A stretch of DNA of 64,000 nucleotides from Helicobacter bilis (GTDB lineage Bacteria > Campylobacterota > Campylobacteria > Campylobacterales > Helicobacteraceae). Each line of letters opens with the position of its first letter. Positions within the stretch are counted from its first letter, which is position 1. The stretch lies in contig NZ_FZMS01000023.1 of NCBI RefSeq assembly GCF_900198365.1, positions 1-64,000 of the forward strand. Direction: 5' to 3'. Below, one piece after another: positions 18,566 through 27,763 of this stretch. The translations under genes were made by a program, and so were the position numbers. The notes beneath the pieces are model-generated. The model was given only the letters and a program-made list of their open reading frames with translations. It did not search any database and was not told where the DNA came from.

Positions 18566-20752
18566 TTAAAAGTCAATGTTTAGACTGACATAATATCTTC
18601 TGCCTTCTTGAATGACACTATACATGTTAAAAAAGTAGGGTAACCCCTTTTTTGTCGAAGCGTTTGGATAAAAATCAGCATGTCTAAAATCTATAAAATT
18701 TATATCAAAAAGATTATAGATGGCAAAGCCAACTTTTAGATTCTTATTGAATCTATAAAGTCCTCCCAAGTGCATGAGAAAAAAGGGTTTATAGTAGTTG
18801 CCCAATATGGAATAACGCACAGGGTTTTTGCTAGGATCTAACCCGCGAAATCTCCCTGCTTGTGCCTCTGTCCTCATATATACATGCAGGTTTTTATAAT
18901 CCCAACTTAGTTTTGAATGAAAAAGGTGTGCTAGCGTGTTTTCCAAAGGATATCCTTGCATACTACCACTTAATTGATTGCTATGAGTAAAGGTATAGTT
19001 CATGTCAAAAGCAATGTTGTAAATAGGCTTCATACTTAAAAATAACTCTAAACCCTGAATACTACTTTTATCAACATTTTCTCGTCTAGCACATGCATTA
19101 CTATACGCATGAGTGCATATCTGGCTATCTTTTGTATAGCTTACATTTGTAATCTTATCCCAAAAGAATGTGTAAAAATATGTGGCTCCCATTTCCACAT
19201 AATCATTGTCGCTCAATAGAGTTAGCTCTTGACTAAGGCTTGTTTCTGGTTTTAGGTTTGGATTGCCAATTGTTACCCTGCTGCCTTGATTGCCAAGCCC
19301 TATTGCTCCATCTACTAGTTCATTAAGATAGGGTGCTTTATAGCCTGATACTATGCCCCATTTTATCGTAAGCCAATCTTGCAGTGGCTCATATACTATA
19401 TAGGCTTTTGGCGTAGTATGAAAGGAAAAGCGAGAGTTATAGTCTTCACGCAAGGCGAAAGTAAGCTTTAGATTATCCCTTGCCTCCCATTCATTTTCGG
19501 CAAACAAAGATATGGTATGTTGTGAAAATGTGCTAGGATTGCCGATTAAATCCTGCATATACGCATACCAATATTGCATACCAACACTCAATGTGTTGTT
19601 AAATGCCAAATCCATAAATGCCCTAGATTCTAATATCACATCTCTACCCTGAATATCCCTTGGTGTTGGTGGTGTTGTGAGTGAATTCAGTCTGCCATCA
19701 TTGTATGCTTGATTGAGTTGTATGGAGTTTTGCATACTCCAATTATGGTATTTTCCCTCATGGGCTAATATTGAATTATTACGCATGATGATATAATTGC
19801 TTGCTACACTTGTATGTGGTCCCCACTGCTCTTTGCTGTTATCATATAATTGTTTTGCGAATTGTGTATCAAAGTAAATGTGATTTTGTGAATCTAGATT
19901 CCATAAAATCCGTCCACCAATATCAAAGATTAACCCCTCTGTTGTGTTTCCTATCCCACCATCTGGTGTGCTTGTAACAATTTGTCCTAATGTGTAATTA
20001 TTAAGATTGTTGCTATTGTCGCCTGTTGTTGTTTGTATTGGACCTGATAGCATTATGCTTGATGGACTATGATAATAAAAGCGACTACGCAATTGTATCC
20101 CCAATACATCTTTAATAATGGGAATAACACCAAACATATTAGCAACATAATGCCCTCCAAAATACCTATGCTCATTTTGTATTGTCTCAATATTTAAATT
20201 CAGTCCATATTTGTTGATATGCCTTTTTGTGATAATATTTATAACTCCACCCATTGCATCACTGCCATACAAGGTGCTTAATGGTCCCCTTATAATCTCG
20301 ATTCTTTCAATCGCATTTAATGGCGGTAAAAAACCATTATCGATTTGCTGATAACCATTATTGAAAGTGTTTATTGCCCCGCTTACACTTTGTCTTTTGC
20401 CATCTATAAGCACTAATGTATAATCGCTAGGCATACCTCGCACAGATATTTCTGCATTGCCACTTCTACCCATACCGCCTCCAATATCAATACCGGGTAT
20501 GCCTGATAACACTTCTGCCAAATCTTTGTGCGGTTTAGATTCTATCTCTTCTTGTGTGATTATGGTAATTGAAGCTGGTGCATCTTTTTGTAAATGCTCT
20601 TTGCCTGTGGCAGTTGTAACGACAGATTGCAGTGTATGTGTTTTTATATCGCCTTTGATTTCTTCTTTAGTTGTATTGCTATCCATTAATGGATAAGCTA
20701 AAGCATAACCCAAATGCAATGTTGCAAAAAACGCAAATGTATATAATCTCAT
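18566..20752 (-). CDS. TonB-dependent outer-membrane receptor, probably iron-related
   Basis: This 728-residue protein has a signal peptide (residues 1-19). A plug domain (about 45-170) carries the ASITIITQEEIE, VLSGIPGIDIGG and SVRGMPSDYTLVLIDGKR blocks and RIEIIRGPLSTLYGSDAMGGVINIITK. A beta-barrel with aromatic-ended strands follows, ending in Phe, as needed for BAM insertion. It imports a metal chelate, haem or colicin-like ligand using TonB energy. The plug most resembles the FepA/CirA/BtuB group. Fur-like palindromes lie in the upstream gap, so iron repression is likely. The ligand cannot be told. Confidence 0.92.
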   Translation of the reverse strand: MRLYTFAFFATLHLGYALAYPLMDSNTTKEEIKGDIKTHTLQSVVTTATGKEHLQKDAPASITIITQEEIESKPHKDLAEVLSGIPGIDIGGGMGRSGNAEISVRGMPSDYTLVLIDGKRQSVSGAINTFNNGYQQIDNGFLPPLNAIERIEIIRGPLSTLYGSDAMGGVINIITKRHINKYGLNLNIETIQNEHRYFGGHYVANMFGVIPIIKDVLGIQLRSRFYYHSPSSIMLSGPIQTTTGDNSNNLNNYTLGQIVTSTPDGGIGNTTEGLIFDIGGRILWNLDSQNHIYFDTQFAKQLYDNSKEQWGPHTSVASNYIIMRNNSILAHEGKYHNWSMQNSIQLNQAYNDGRLNSLTTPPTPRDIQGRDVILESRAFMDLAFNNTLSVGMQYWYAYMQDLIGNPSTFSQHTISLFAENEWEARDNLKLTFALREDYNSRFSFHTTPKAYIVYEPLQDWLTIKWGIVSGYKAPYLNELVDGAIGLGNQGSRVTIGNPNLKPETSLSQELTLLSDNDYVEMGATYFYTFFWDKITNVSYTKDSQICTHAYSNACARRENVDKSSIQGLELFLSMKPIYNIAFDMNYTFTHSNQLSGSMQGYPLENTLAHLFHSKLSWDYKNLHVYMRTEAQAGRFRGLDPSKNPVRYSILGNYYKPFFLMHLGGLYRFNKNLKVGFAIYNLFDINFIDFRHADFYPNASTKKGLPYFFNMYSVIQEGRRYYVSLNIDF

Positions 20753-20764
20753 TTTAACCTCATA

Positions 20765-20785
20765 TTATGATAATTAATATCATTA
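20765..20785. promoter_or_regulatory. Fur-like operator
   Basis: A palindromic ATGAT-ATTAAT-ATCAT-type sequence rich in TGATAAT half-sites lies 13-33 bases before the receptor ATG. It matches the style of Campylobacterota Fur boxes. Inferred from pattern only. Confidence 0.55.
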
Positions 20786-20812
20786 ACAGGTGGAATTATA
20801 TACATTATGAAC

Positions 20813-20835
20813 AATTATGTATTATTATAATGATA
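20813..20835. promoter_or_regulatory. Second Fur-like site
   Basis: A TATTATTATAATGATAA stretch about 60 bases upstream of the receptor gene resembles the TAATAATNATTATTA form known from H. pylori Fur sites, and could act together with the site at 20765. Confidence 0.4.
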
Positions 20836-21177
20836 AATTATATTAAAACTATATGCGATGGTTACCATATTCTACATTATATTTGAAAGCTTTTATAAAA
20901 GTTGCTTCTTTGTGTATTTAATAGGAGATTATATAAAATAGAAAGTATGATCAATCGTAGGATTTGTAAAAGATTTGGATGATAGCAAAAAACCAATGAT
21001 AATGCTTTATATTCTTTATAATCATTTGTATAGAAAATACTTTGTGCTGTAATTGCAAGGTTTTATGTTCTCGCATTGGTTTTACATTTAAACCACCAAA
21101 CATTATATGTCTTTATCGGTTTGGTTTATACTTTGCATTATTTATGTTAGAATCTGAAAGATAGAAATGGAGCATAA

Positions 21178-21972
21178 ATGGAGTTTTTTACCGCAGTTTT
21201 TGATGCACTCACCACTACGCAAATTGATTTAAAATTACAAAAAGTAGAATATTTACAGGCAAATTTCTACACATATAATATGCAACATGATATTGAAATT
21301 AAGAGTATAACAACACCTTCTTATTCCCCTTTTTGCAAGGTTATACACCCTACGCGTTTGCAAAGACCAAAGGGCGGAAACTCAAAAGAAGCTCTAGCAA
21401 AAATCCTGCATTCAGTCGCACATATAGAATACAATGCGATTGATTTAGGGCTTGATGCGGCATATCGTTTTCGACATTTACCGCTTGAATATTATTATGA
21501 TTTTATCACTCTTGCTGGTGAAGAGGTTTTGCATTTTAAGCTTTTAGAATCTTTGCTGAAAGAGCTTGGATATGGCTATGGGGATTTTTTCGTGCATGAT
21601 AATCTGTTTTGTGCTATGCAAAGCACACAGACTTTAATTGATCGTATGGCACTCGTGCATAAGGGCTTAGAAGCCTTAGGACTTGATGCAAATCCATTTG
21701 TAAGAAAGAAGATAAAACAAGCACAAACACCGCTAAAATCACAGATTCTTGCTGCACTTGATAGAATCTTATATGATGAAATAGGGCATGTCTCAAAAGG
21801 CGTAAAATGGCTCAATTACGCACAAAAGCTTTATAACGACAATCGCAGTTTATGTGAGATATTGCAAGGCTATGACTTTAATATCATAGGCAAGATTCCA
21901 AATATAGAGGCAAGACTAGAGGCTGGATATAGTATGCAAGAAATAGAATCTTTGCAGCAAACTTTAAGGTAG
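21178..21972 (+). CDS. DUF455 ferritin-like protein
   Basis: This 264-residue protein of the ferritin-like DUF455 family (related to MiaE-type di-iron proteins) carries spaced Glu/His ligands: AHIEYNAIDLGLD (about residue 81), AGEEVLHFKLL (about 112) and YDEIGHVSKG (about 198). The di-iron set E, ExxH, E and ExxH appears complete. The actual substrate is unknown. It faces away from the TonB receptor across a gap with Fur-like sites, which fits an iron-linked role but does not prove it. Confidence 0.85.
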   Translation: MEFFTAVFDALTTTQIDLKLQKVEYLQANFYTYNMQHDIEIKSITTPSYSPFCKVIHPTRLQRPKGGNSKEALAKILHSVAHIEYNAIDLGLDAAYRFRHLPLEYYYDFITLAGEEVLHFKLLESLLKELGYGYGDFFVHDNLFCAMQSTQTLIDRMALVHKGLEALGLDANPFVRKKIKQAQTPLKSQILAALDRILYDEIGHVSKGVKWLNYAQKLYNDNRSLCEILQGYDFNIIGKIPNIEARLEAGYSMQEIESLQQTLR

Positions 21973-22047
21973 TCTAAGAATCTCTAGAGAAATAGCCAAA
22001 AGATTCTATAACAATCTATACCAAGCATATAGAAGCAAAAGTTAGGG

Positions 22048-22293
22048 TTATTTTTCGCCAATATTTTGCATTTTCTCTACTTGTGTTTGTAATGATTGCA
22101 CTTTGCGTTCATTTCCTGCCACACCACCTGCAATAGTGAAGAGTATGCTAAGATTTAGCGCAACAAAGAAAAAGCAGAGTATGCCAACGCCTATGCTAAG
22201 TTTCAATGCATTTTTTGTAGTCTTTTTCTGTGTGTCTAGCTCATTTTGCAAACTCTTTACTTGCTCTAGCAATGCCTTTATATCAGAATCCAT
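22048..22293 (-). CDS. Small coiled-coil membrane protein
   Basis: This 81-residue protein (starting MDSDIKALLEQ) has an N-terminal coiled coil (residues 3-28), one transmembrane helix (about 33-58, GVGILCFFFVALNLSILF) and a C-terminal Gln/Glu coil. I chose the internal ATG because an AAAGGG ribosome site, formed by the end of the permease gene, lies 7 bases before it. Tight spacing (2 bases) makes it part of the permease operon. Function unknown. Confidence 0.65.
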   Translation of the reverse strand: MDSDIKALLEQVKSLQNELDTQKKTTKNALKLSIGVGILCFFFVALNLSILFTIAGGVAGNERKVQSLQTQVEKMQNIGEK

Positions 22294-22295
22294 AT

Positions 22296-23138
22296 CTATC
22301 CCTTTTGTAAATATCCCAAAAACCATCTACATAAATGCACCAAAATAATGCAAATCGTGCCAACAAAGGTGATAGCTGCACCGGGCATAATATTATAAGC
22401 ATAAGCAAGAAATAAGCCAACAATCATAAACAATAACGCAAAGATTCCAGCAAAAAGCATTTGAGTTTTGAGCGTTTTTGCAAAAATATTGCCCATATAC
22501 GCAGGGATAGAAAGCATGGCTAATACAAGGATTAAACCTGATATTTGCATACTAAGAATAATCCCAATGGCAATAAACACAAAAATGCTTTGTGTAAAAA
22601 TATTTGTATGAAGCCCACGAAGCTGACAAAACACAGAATCATAACTCACACTTAGAATCTCTCTATAATACATACCAACAAAAAGCAGCAAAATCACATC
22701 AAACACGCCCATAAGCAGCAAAGATTCCATATCCACACTAATAAGTGAGCCAAAGAGATAAGATTCCATATCGGCATTTGCGTTTGGACTAAGATTCATA
22801 AACACCACGCCCACAGACATGCCAAGCGCCCACAATATCGCATTAAAAGTATCAATATGTGTATCCCATTTCTTCTGCACAAACGCAAGGCTAAATGCCA
22901 CAATAATCGCACTGATACTTGCCCCAAGCAACACAGAAAAGCCGAAAAATAGGGCAATGCCAATCCCACCATAAGCACAATGGGCAACACCGCCACCGAC
23001 AAATACAATGCGATTTGACACAAGCAAAGAGCCAATTATCCCAGCAATTACACTAATAAGCACAATGGCAAGTAAGGCGTTTTGCAAAAAGCTATATTGC
23101 ATAATGGCTTGCAGAAAAGATTCTAAAGTTGTTAGCAT
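22296..23138 (-). CDS. ABC-3 type metal transporter permease (ZnuB-like)
   Basis: This 280-residue polytopic protein has about eight helices and the ABC-3 permease blocks SLLVSNRIVFVGGGVAHCAYGGIG (residues 37-60) and a later SGLILVLAMLSIPA segment. Family members form the membrane channel for zinc, manganese or iron uptake with a periplasmic solute-binding lipoprotein and an ATPase. Neither partner gene is adjacent, so they must be encoded elsewhere or upstream of a rearrangement. Zinc is the likeliest cargo but not shown. Confidence 0.88.
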   Translation of the reverse strand: MLTTLESFLQAIMQYSFLQNALLAIVLISVIAGIIGSLLVSNRIVFVGGGVAHCAYGGIGIALFFGFSVLLGASISAIIVAFSLAFVQKKWDTHIDTFNAILWALGMSVGVVFMNLSPNANADMESYLFGSLISVDMESLLLMGVFDVILLLFVGMYYREILSVSYDSVFCQLRGLHTNIFTQSIFVFIAIGIILSMQISGLILVLAMLSIPAYMGNIFAKTLKTQMLFAGIFALLFMIVGLFLAYAYNIMPGAAITFVGTICIILVHLCRWFLGYLQKG

Positions 23139-23272
23139 AATGTCCTGTATTTTGTAAGATGTGCGTATTATAATCTTTTAAAGCGAATTTTTATCCGCAA
23201 AGATTTATTTTAGAATCTTGTGGAAAGTTTTAAGGGAGTTTTTATGGTAGAATGGACCTGCAACCCAGTTGT

Positions 23273-23887
23273 TTATTTAAAAACAAGCAAACTTCTTTCT
23301 ACTACGCCATCAATGCCAATATATTTGTTGGAATTTTTTAAGAAGTTATACATAAAGTCATGATATGTAGACCACGAGGCAATATTTTCAATCTCCATAT
23401 AAGAATCTACGAGTCCTAAAAGCTTTATATCAAGTAAATAATGATCTATCCATGTTTGTGCCACAGGTAAAAAATCGTAGTTTTGCTTATCAAGTATAAA
23501 AAAATTTGCACCATGCTTTGCAAACATAAAAAGCAGTGTTCGAAATGGTAAAAGACTGCTTATATCTTCACTTTTATACTCCTCATCGTCTGTATCAGTA
23601 ATATCGCCTCTATATCGATATATATGTTTTTCCCACTTTGACGAACCATCTTCTGTTTTAGTATGACCACAATACTGAAGCACAGCCGGGCTATCAAGCA
23701 ACACGGCATAAGGGATATTATGTTTATATAGTTCTTTGCCAAGCGTAAAATAAGATTCTAACATTTCTTTGCCTGCATGTTTTATACATATAAACGCATA
23801 GCTATCAGCTTCTAAAGTATCACAATCACTAAGCCTTTTTACTTGCATAAACTTTTTGTCATTATCAAAACTACTGAATATAATCAT
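23273..23887 (-). CDS. Hypothetical protein
   Basis: This 204-residue soluble-looking protein has acidic patches (TDTDDEEYKSED near residues 95-106) and scattered Tyr and Phe. There is no signal peptide, membrane segment or recognised motif. It is alone between the metal permease and the GNAT gene, with its own apparent ribosome site. No function can be proposed. Confidence 0.6.
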   Translation of the reverse strand: MIIFSSFDNDKKFMQVKRLSDCDTLEADSYAFICIKHAGKEMLESYFTLGKELYKHNIPYAVLLDSPAVLQYCGHTKTEDGSSKWEKHIYRYRGDITDTDDEEYKSEDISSLLPFRTLLFMFAKHGANFFILDKQNYDFLPVAQTWIDHYLLDIKLLGLVDSYMEIENIASWSTYHDFMYNFLKNSNKYIGIDGVVERSLLVFK

Positions 23888-24004
23888 GCGCTATTCCTTA
23901 AATCATAAATTGAGATTGTGTATTATAGCATTATCATTGGCTTTACTTAGTATTGTTTGGCTATTTGAATCATGCGGTCTTAAAAAGTCTTTATAAACTA
24001 AAGT

Positions 24005-24050
24005 CTAGATTCTAATCTTTTAGAATCTAGTTGGTAAAAACATTTTTACC
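24005..24050 (-). terminator. Two stacked hairpins after the acyl cluster
   Basis: CTAGATTCTAA (24005-24015) pairs with TTAGAATCTAG (24020-24030) around a 4-base loop. Directly beside it GGTAAAAA pairs with TTTTTACC (24033-24050). They follow the GNAT stop by 32-52 bases and so probably end the long minus-strand transcript. The first is another inverted pair of the AGATTCT motif. Confidence 0.6.
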
Positions 24051-24081
24051 ATGATAGCTACGCAGTTTAACACACAAGAAA

Positions 24082-24627
24082 CTAATCCTTAGCATAAATC
24101 TCCATAAGGTCTAAAAGTTTATGTTTATTGGAAAGAAACTCATCTTTTGTAAGCTCAAAAAGATAGTCTATATCGGTTTCTCCAATAATGCGTGATCCAC
24201 AAAATTTGTGATATTGCACGACTTTCTTATTTGCTTTACGCACTTCAAAGCAATTTTTATTAAAACCTAAGACATAATAGGCATAATGCTTCAAAAGGTA
24301 TTCACCTTCTAGAGACTGAAAAGTGGTTGCAGACTCCAACATAAGCCAGCTTCCACCTTCAAACTGCTTGCCAGAAACATTATAGATTCTAATCGTCCCA
24401 AGTGCCTTGCCTTGCTTGTCTTCTACAATGAAATACCATTCATCATTCTTTTTAAAATAGTTTTCAATGTATTGCTCTTGCAAACCCACATCATTTTTAG
24501 TTGGATTTAAAAACTTTGCCTTTGAACTACAACGAAGAGCAACGACAAATGCCGCATCAGCCAAAGTAATCTCGCGTAAATTTACATATTTTCCTTGCAA
24601 TTCTTCTTCTCTAATGATTTGTGCCAT
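24082..24627 (-). CDS. GNAT-family acetyltransferase
   Basis: This 181-residue protein of GNAT type has the N-terminal YVNLREITLADAAFVVALR strand-helix, the central FIVEDKQGKALGTIRIYNV beta pair that precedes the acetyl-CoA site, and a late NKKVVQYHKFCGSRIIGE segment as in sugar N-acetyltransferases of the RimJ/RimL branch. The inner ATG (MAQII) is preferred because AAAGGAAA lies just before it; an upstream ATG would add nine residues. It closes the acyl cluster, so it may acylate an amino sugar. Substrate unknown. Confidence 0.75.
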   Translation of the reverse strand: MAQIIREEELQGKYVNLREITLADAAFVVALRCSSKAKFLNPTKNDVGLQEQYIENYFKKNDEWYFIVEDKQGKALGTIRIYNVSGKQFEGGSWLMLESATTFQSLEGEYLLKHYAYYVLGFNKNCFEVRKANKKVVQYHKFCGSRIIGETDIDYLFELTKDEFLSNKHKLLDLMEIYAKD

Positions 24628-24660
24628 AGTTTTCCTTTCTTCATTTTTAAACATGTCATA

Positions 24661-25378
24661 CTACAAACTCCCGCCGCCATCAATGACGATATTTTGTCCC
24701 GTTATCCACCTGCTAGATTTACTCAATAAAAGCACACAAGCGGCGTAATATCACCCACTTCCCCTATGCCTAGCGGGTAGGCTTTATCCATTGCTTCAAT
24801 ATATTCTTTATCATAGATTTTACTCCAAGATTCTATCATCTCCGTTTTGACAAAGCCCGGGTTAATGGCGTTTATGCGGTATTTTGGGGCGATTTCTAGC
24901 GCGATTGATTTAACCGCGGCATTCACCCCCGCCTTTGTCGCAGAATAGCTAGATAAGCCCTTTTGTGCTTTTACACTTGCATTTGAGCTAATCCACACAA
25001 AAGACGCCTTATCCGCACTTTTTGCCCTTTTATCTAGCAGCCCTTTTAGAATCTGTAAGTTTCCAAAATAATTGACATTAAAAATTGCGGTGGCGTTTTC
25101 CACAGACAGCACCGCGCCATCAAAGCTGCCATATTCTTTAGCAAGATTCAAAGCCCACTTATCCAAAGAGACATATTCGCTAATATCCTTTGAAATAGGG
25201 ATAAACCGCTCTTTATATAGAGCTTTTCCCTTTTAGATTCTAGCTTTTTGCTATCCCTTGCTAGTGCTACAACCTCTGCTCCAAGTGCGTTTAGCTCTAA
25301 TGCAATCGCCGCACCTAAGCCGCTACTAGCCCCTGTGATTAAAAAGCGTTTATCGCTAAAACAATCTTGTTTAAACAT
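24661..25378 (-). pseudogene. Short-chain dehydrogenase broken by two frameshifts
   Basis: Three reading frames together give a normal SDR of about 240 residues: frame one has the NAD(P) motif TGASSGLG; frame two has the catalytic Ser-Asn region and YSATK; frame three has WITGQNIVIDGGGSL. The first break is near 25225 beside short A/T/G runs and the second near 24745. Both are one-base changes, so this is a recent pseudogene or a sequence error. It follows the acyl carrier protein by 2 bases, suggesting it once reduced a carrier-bound acyl group. Confidence 0.75.
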
Positions 25379-25380
25379 AT

Positions 25381-25611
25381 TTAGCCCTCTAATTTATCTT
25401 GTGCTAGAGCGATTATATCGCTTACTCGTTTGCAATTATGCAGGGTATTGCCGCTTACTTGCATAGCAAAGAGATTTTCAAATAGGGCGATGAGTGAGAC
25501 AATGGCTAGGCTGTCGTATTCTTCAATAGAATCTAAGGGCATATCTGGCGTTAATGGCTCATCTCTTTGTATCGCATCAGCGATGTGTGTCAAAAACTCT
25601 TGTTGTGTCAT
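25381..25611 (-). CDS. Acyl carrier protein-like
   Basis: This 76-residue acidic helical protein has the phosphopantetheine serine in YDSLAIVSLI (about residue 36). I start it at ATG 25611 because AAGGA precedes it by 7 bases; the frame extends 17 codons further upstream without a ribosome site. It is a dedicated carrier protein, not the housekeeping AcpP, and sits between the KAS III-like and SDR genes. Confidence 0.8.
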   Translation of the reverse strand: MTQQEFLTHIADAIQRDEPLTPDMPLDSIEEYDSLAIVSLIALFENLFAMQVSGNTLHNCKRVSDIIALAQDKLEG

Positions 25612-25619
25612 TGTGTATC

Positions 25620-26087
25620 CTTTAATGTTGAAATTTGAATATTGTTTTATGCAAAGTTGCATAATCTTTAAAGTCAGCTTTTGTAAATCTTTGACTGCAA
25701 AGATTATGTAACATTTTTAGATTTTGTGTAGATTGTGTGTTTTTGGATTTTAAAATTTTAGATACTTCGTTTCGCTCAATATGACAAGAGGTAGAATCGA
25801 CTTGAGAAGCTGCGGCTTTGCCTTGTTTTGCTGCGGTCGCTTCGCCCTCTCGCAATGACGGAGTTAGGGCATTTTTATAATTATTGTGAGATTCTAGGCT
25901 CACAGAATCCACGATTCTAGTATTTTGCAAGTATGGACTAGTGCTTCGCGCGAATGCGGTGTGGCTAGTGGGGCTTTTTGTGGATTTTGGGGCAGAGTCT
26001 AGGTCAAAAAGGTCTGCGGTTGCCCTAAAACGAAGTTTCTTTAGAAAATCCACAAAATCGCTGCTATGACTACCCAAAGACGAATGG
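25620..26087. repeat. Island of palindromic repeats after the KAS III gene
   Basis: A 161-codon minus-strand frame (25622-26107) crosses this region but is built almost entirely from repeats: an H1 hairpin (25762-25782, CHIERNEVS in codons), an H3 hairpin (25937-25955), a long CGTCATTGCGAG-type repeat near 25840 and several AGATTCT copies. The phrase CTGCGGCTTTGCCTTGTTTT occurs here and again inside the KAS III gene (near 26767). I treat the frame as repeat-derived rather than a gene. Confidence 0.65.
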
Positions 26088-27660
26088 TTATTCGGCATAG
26101 ATTCCAACCTTTTGACATTTAAATCCTTTATCTAGCGTTACCACCGCATTCCCCCACGCTAATCCCGCACCAAATCCAGCTAAATGCACCCTTAAAGGAG
26201 TTTCTAGCCCGTTACTCGCTAACTCTGCTAGAGTGTCGCATATTGTCGCTGGGATTGAACAGCCGCTAAGATTGCCGTATTTATTAGTCGTGGTATTTGG
26301 GACTTTCTCTTTTGGTAGCCCTAAACTTCGCGTGATGTTATCTACAATATATTTATTTGCCTGATGAAAAAAAGAAGTAATCAATCGCTTCTTTATCACA
26401 TTGTGCGTAATCTATAATGCCCTGAAATGTCTTTGGATAAGCAGAAACCGCAAAGCTAAAAATCTCTGCTCCGTCCATATATAAGTCTTTAAGACTTCGG
26501 CTCTCGCCTGTCTGCCATACTTTAAAATCTGTGATAATCTCTTTTGTTGGGATTCTACACGCACCTTGTGGGATTATGAGTTGGTGAAATTTAGAGCCAT
26601 CGCTACCTAACTCAAAATAATGCTCTTTTGGCAATTCAGCTTGCTCTAAAGAAACTTCGTTTTGCGATAAATGTGAGAGCTGCGAAAAATCGCACAGGTC
26701 TCCGCTTAGGTAACTCCCTTGTACTTTTTCTTGCAACCCACATTTACTAAAGAAACTGCGGCTTTGCCTTGTTTTCTCATCAAAAATCTTAGAATTGCTG
26801 GAATCTAGCTTTGTAGAATCTGCTTGAGATTCTGGGGTCTTGTCATTTTGAGCCTTTGAAAAAGGCGAAAAATCTCTTTTGGATTCTATGTGAGATACTT
26901 CGCCTAAAGGCTCAGTATGACAAGGGGCAGAATCGGCGTGAGATTCTGTATCGCTAGAGTCTTGGCATTCTAAGATTGTGGATGAATTTTTGGGGTTATG
27001 CAAGGTAAGCGAATGAGGCGATGTAGCCGTAGGCGAAATCCACACTTGCAAATTAGACATACGCCGCAATGAAGTGGGCGCAGCATTCCCCAAAAAGTCG
27101 CCACAAGCTGAATGCCTAGCTAAATTGCGTTCTAGTAAAGTCGCACTCACCCCATCCCCCATTATCGGCGCTAAATTAGAATCTAGCGGATTAACAAACT
27201 TGCTTAAAGTATCGCCAACGATAAGTAGCACACGATTTGCCCCGCCGCTATCACATAAACTATGCGCCACATATAGGCCATAGAGATAGCCCGCACAGGC
27301 TTGATTTATATCAAAGCTAAGGCAGGATTGACTTAAGCCGAGTTTGCCTTGCAAATAGCACGCACTTGCTGGGCAGGAGTAATCAGGGCTTTGCGTTACA
27401 AAAATAAGCGCATGAATACTCTCTCTTTCCACATTTAAAGATTCTAAAAGCCTTGTAGCCGCTTACAGTCCTAAATCACTCGCGGTAATGTGTGCTTCAG
27501 CGATATGGCGAGTTTGCAAACCTATGACTTTTTTAATCCGCTCTAAGCCCTTTTTATCACCTTTGTAAATGGTGTCAAGCTCGGAATCTATGTCTATAAC
27601 CTTTGGTGGCACAATGGTGTAAATGCCTTTTATGCTTATGTTATGAAAAGTCGCTTTCAC
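26088..27660 (-). pseudogene. 3-oxoacyl-ACP synthase III-like gene, interrupted
   Basis: A KAS III (FabH-type) condensing enzyme with a GTG start. The catalytic triad is visible: Cys in QACAGYLYG, His in HQANKYIV and Asn in NKYGNLSG. The gene is interrupted by an in-frame TAA at 27463-27465 (after residue 65) and by a +1 shift at a run of seven T (26367-26373) just before the catalytic His. It also carries a repeat insertion of roughly 130 codons (about 26640-27020) with H1 hairpins at 26845-26873 and 26895-26918. As written it cannot make an active enzyme. Its likely role was making or loading an unusual acyl group on the dedicated carrier. Confidence 0.78.
26845..26918. repeat. Two H1 hairpins in opposite orientation
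   Basis: 26845-26873 reads ATTTT, GA, GCC, long loop, GGC, GA, AAAAT on the plus strand. 26895-26918 reads ATACT, GA, GCC, TTTA, GGC, GA, AGTAT on the minus strand. The second is translated in the KAS III frame as CHTEPLGEVS. Confidence 0.75.
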
Positions 27661-27763
27661 GCCGCCCCCTTAAGCACATAAGGGCTTATGTGTGGGATAG
27701 TAAAAGGCGTGGGTAATGTGGGGCTTTGTAAAGGGGTATTTGAGACAGATATAAAAAGGGTAT

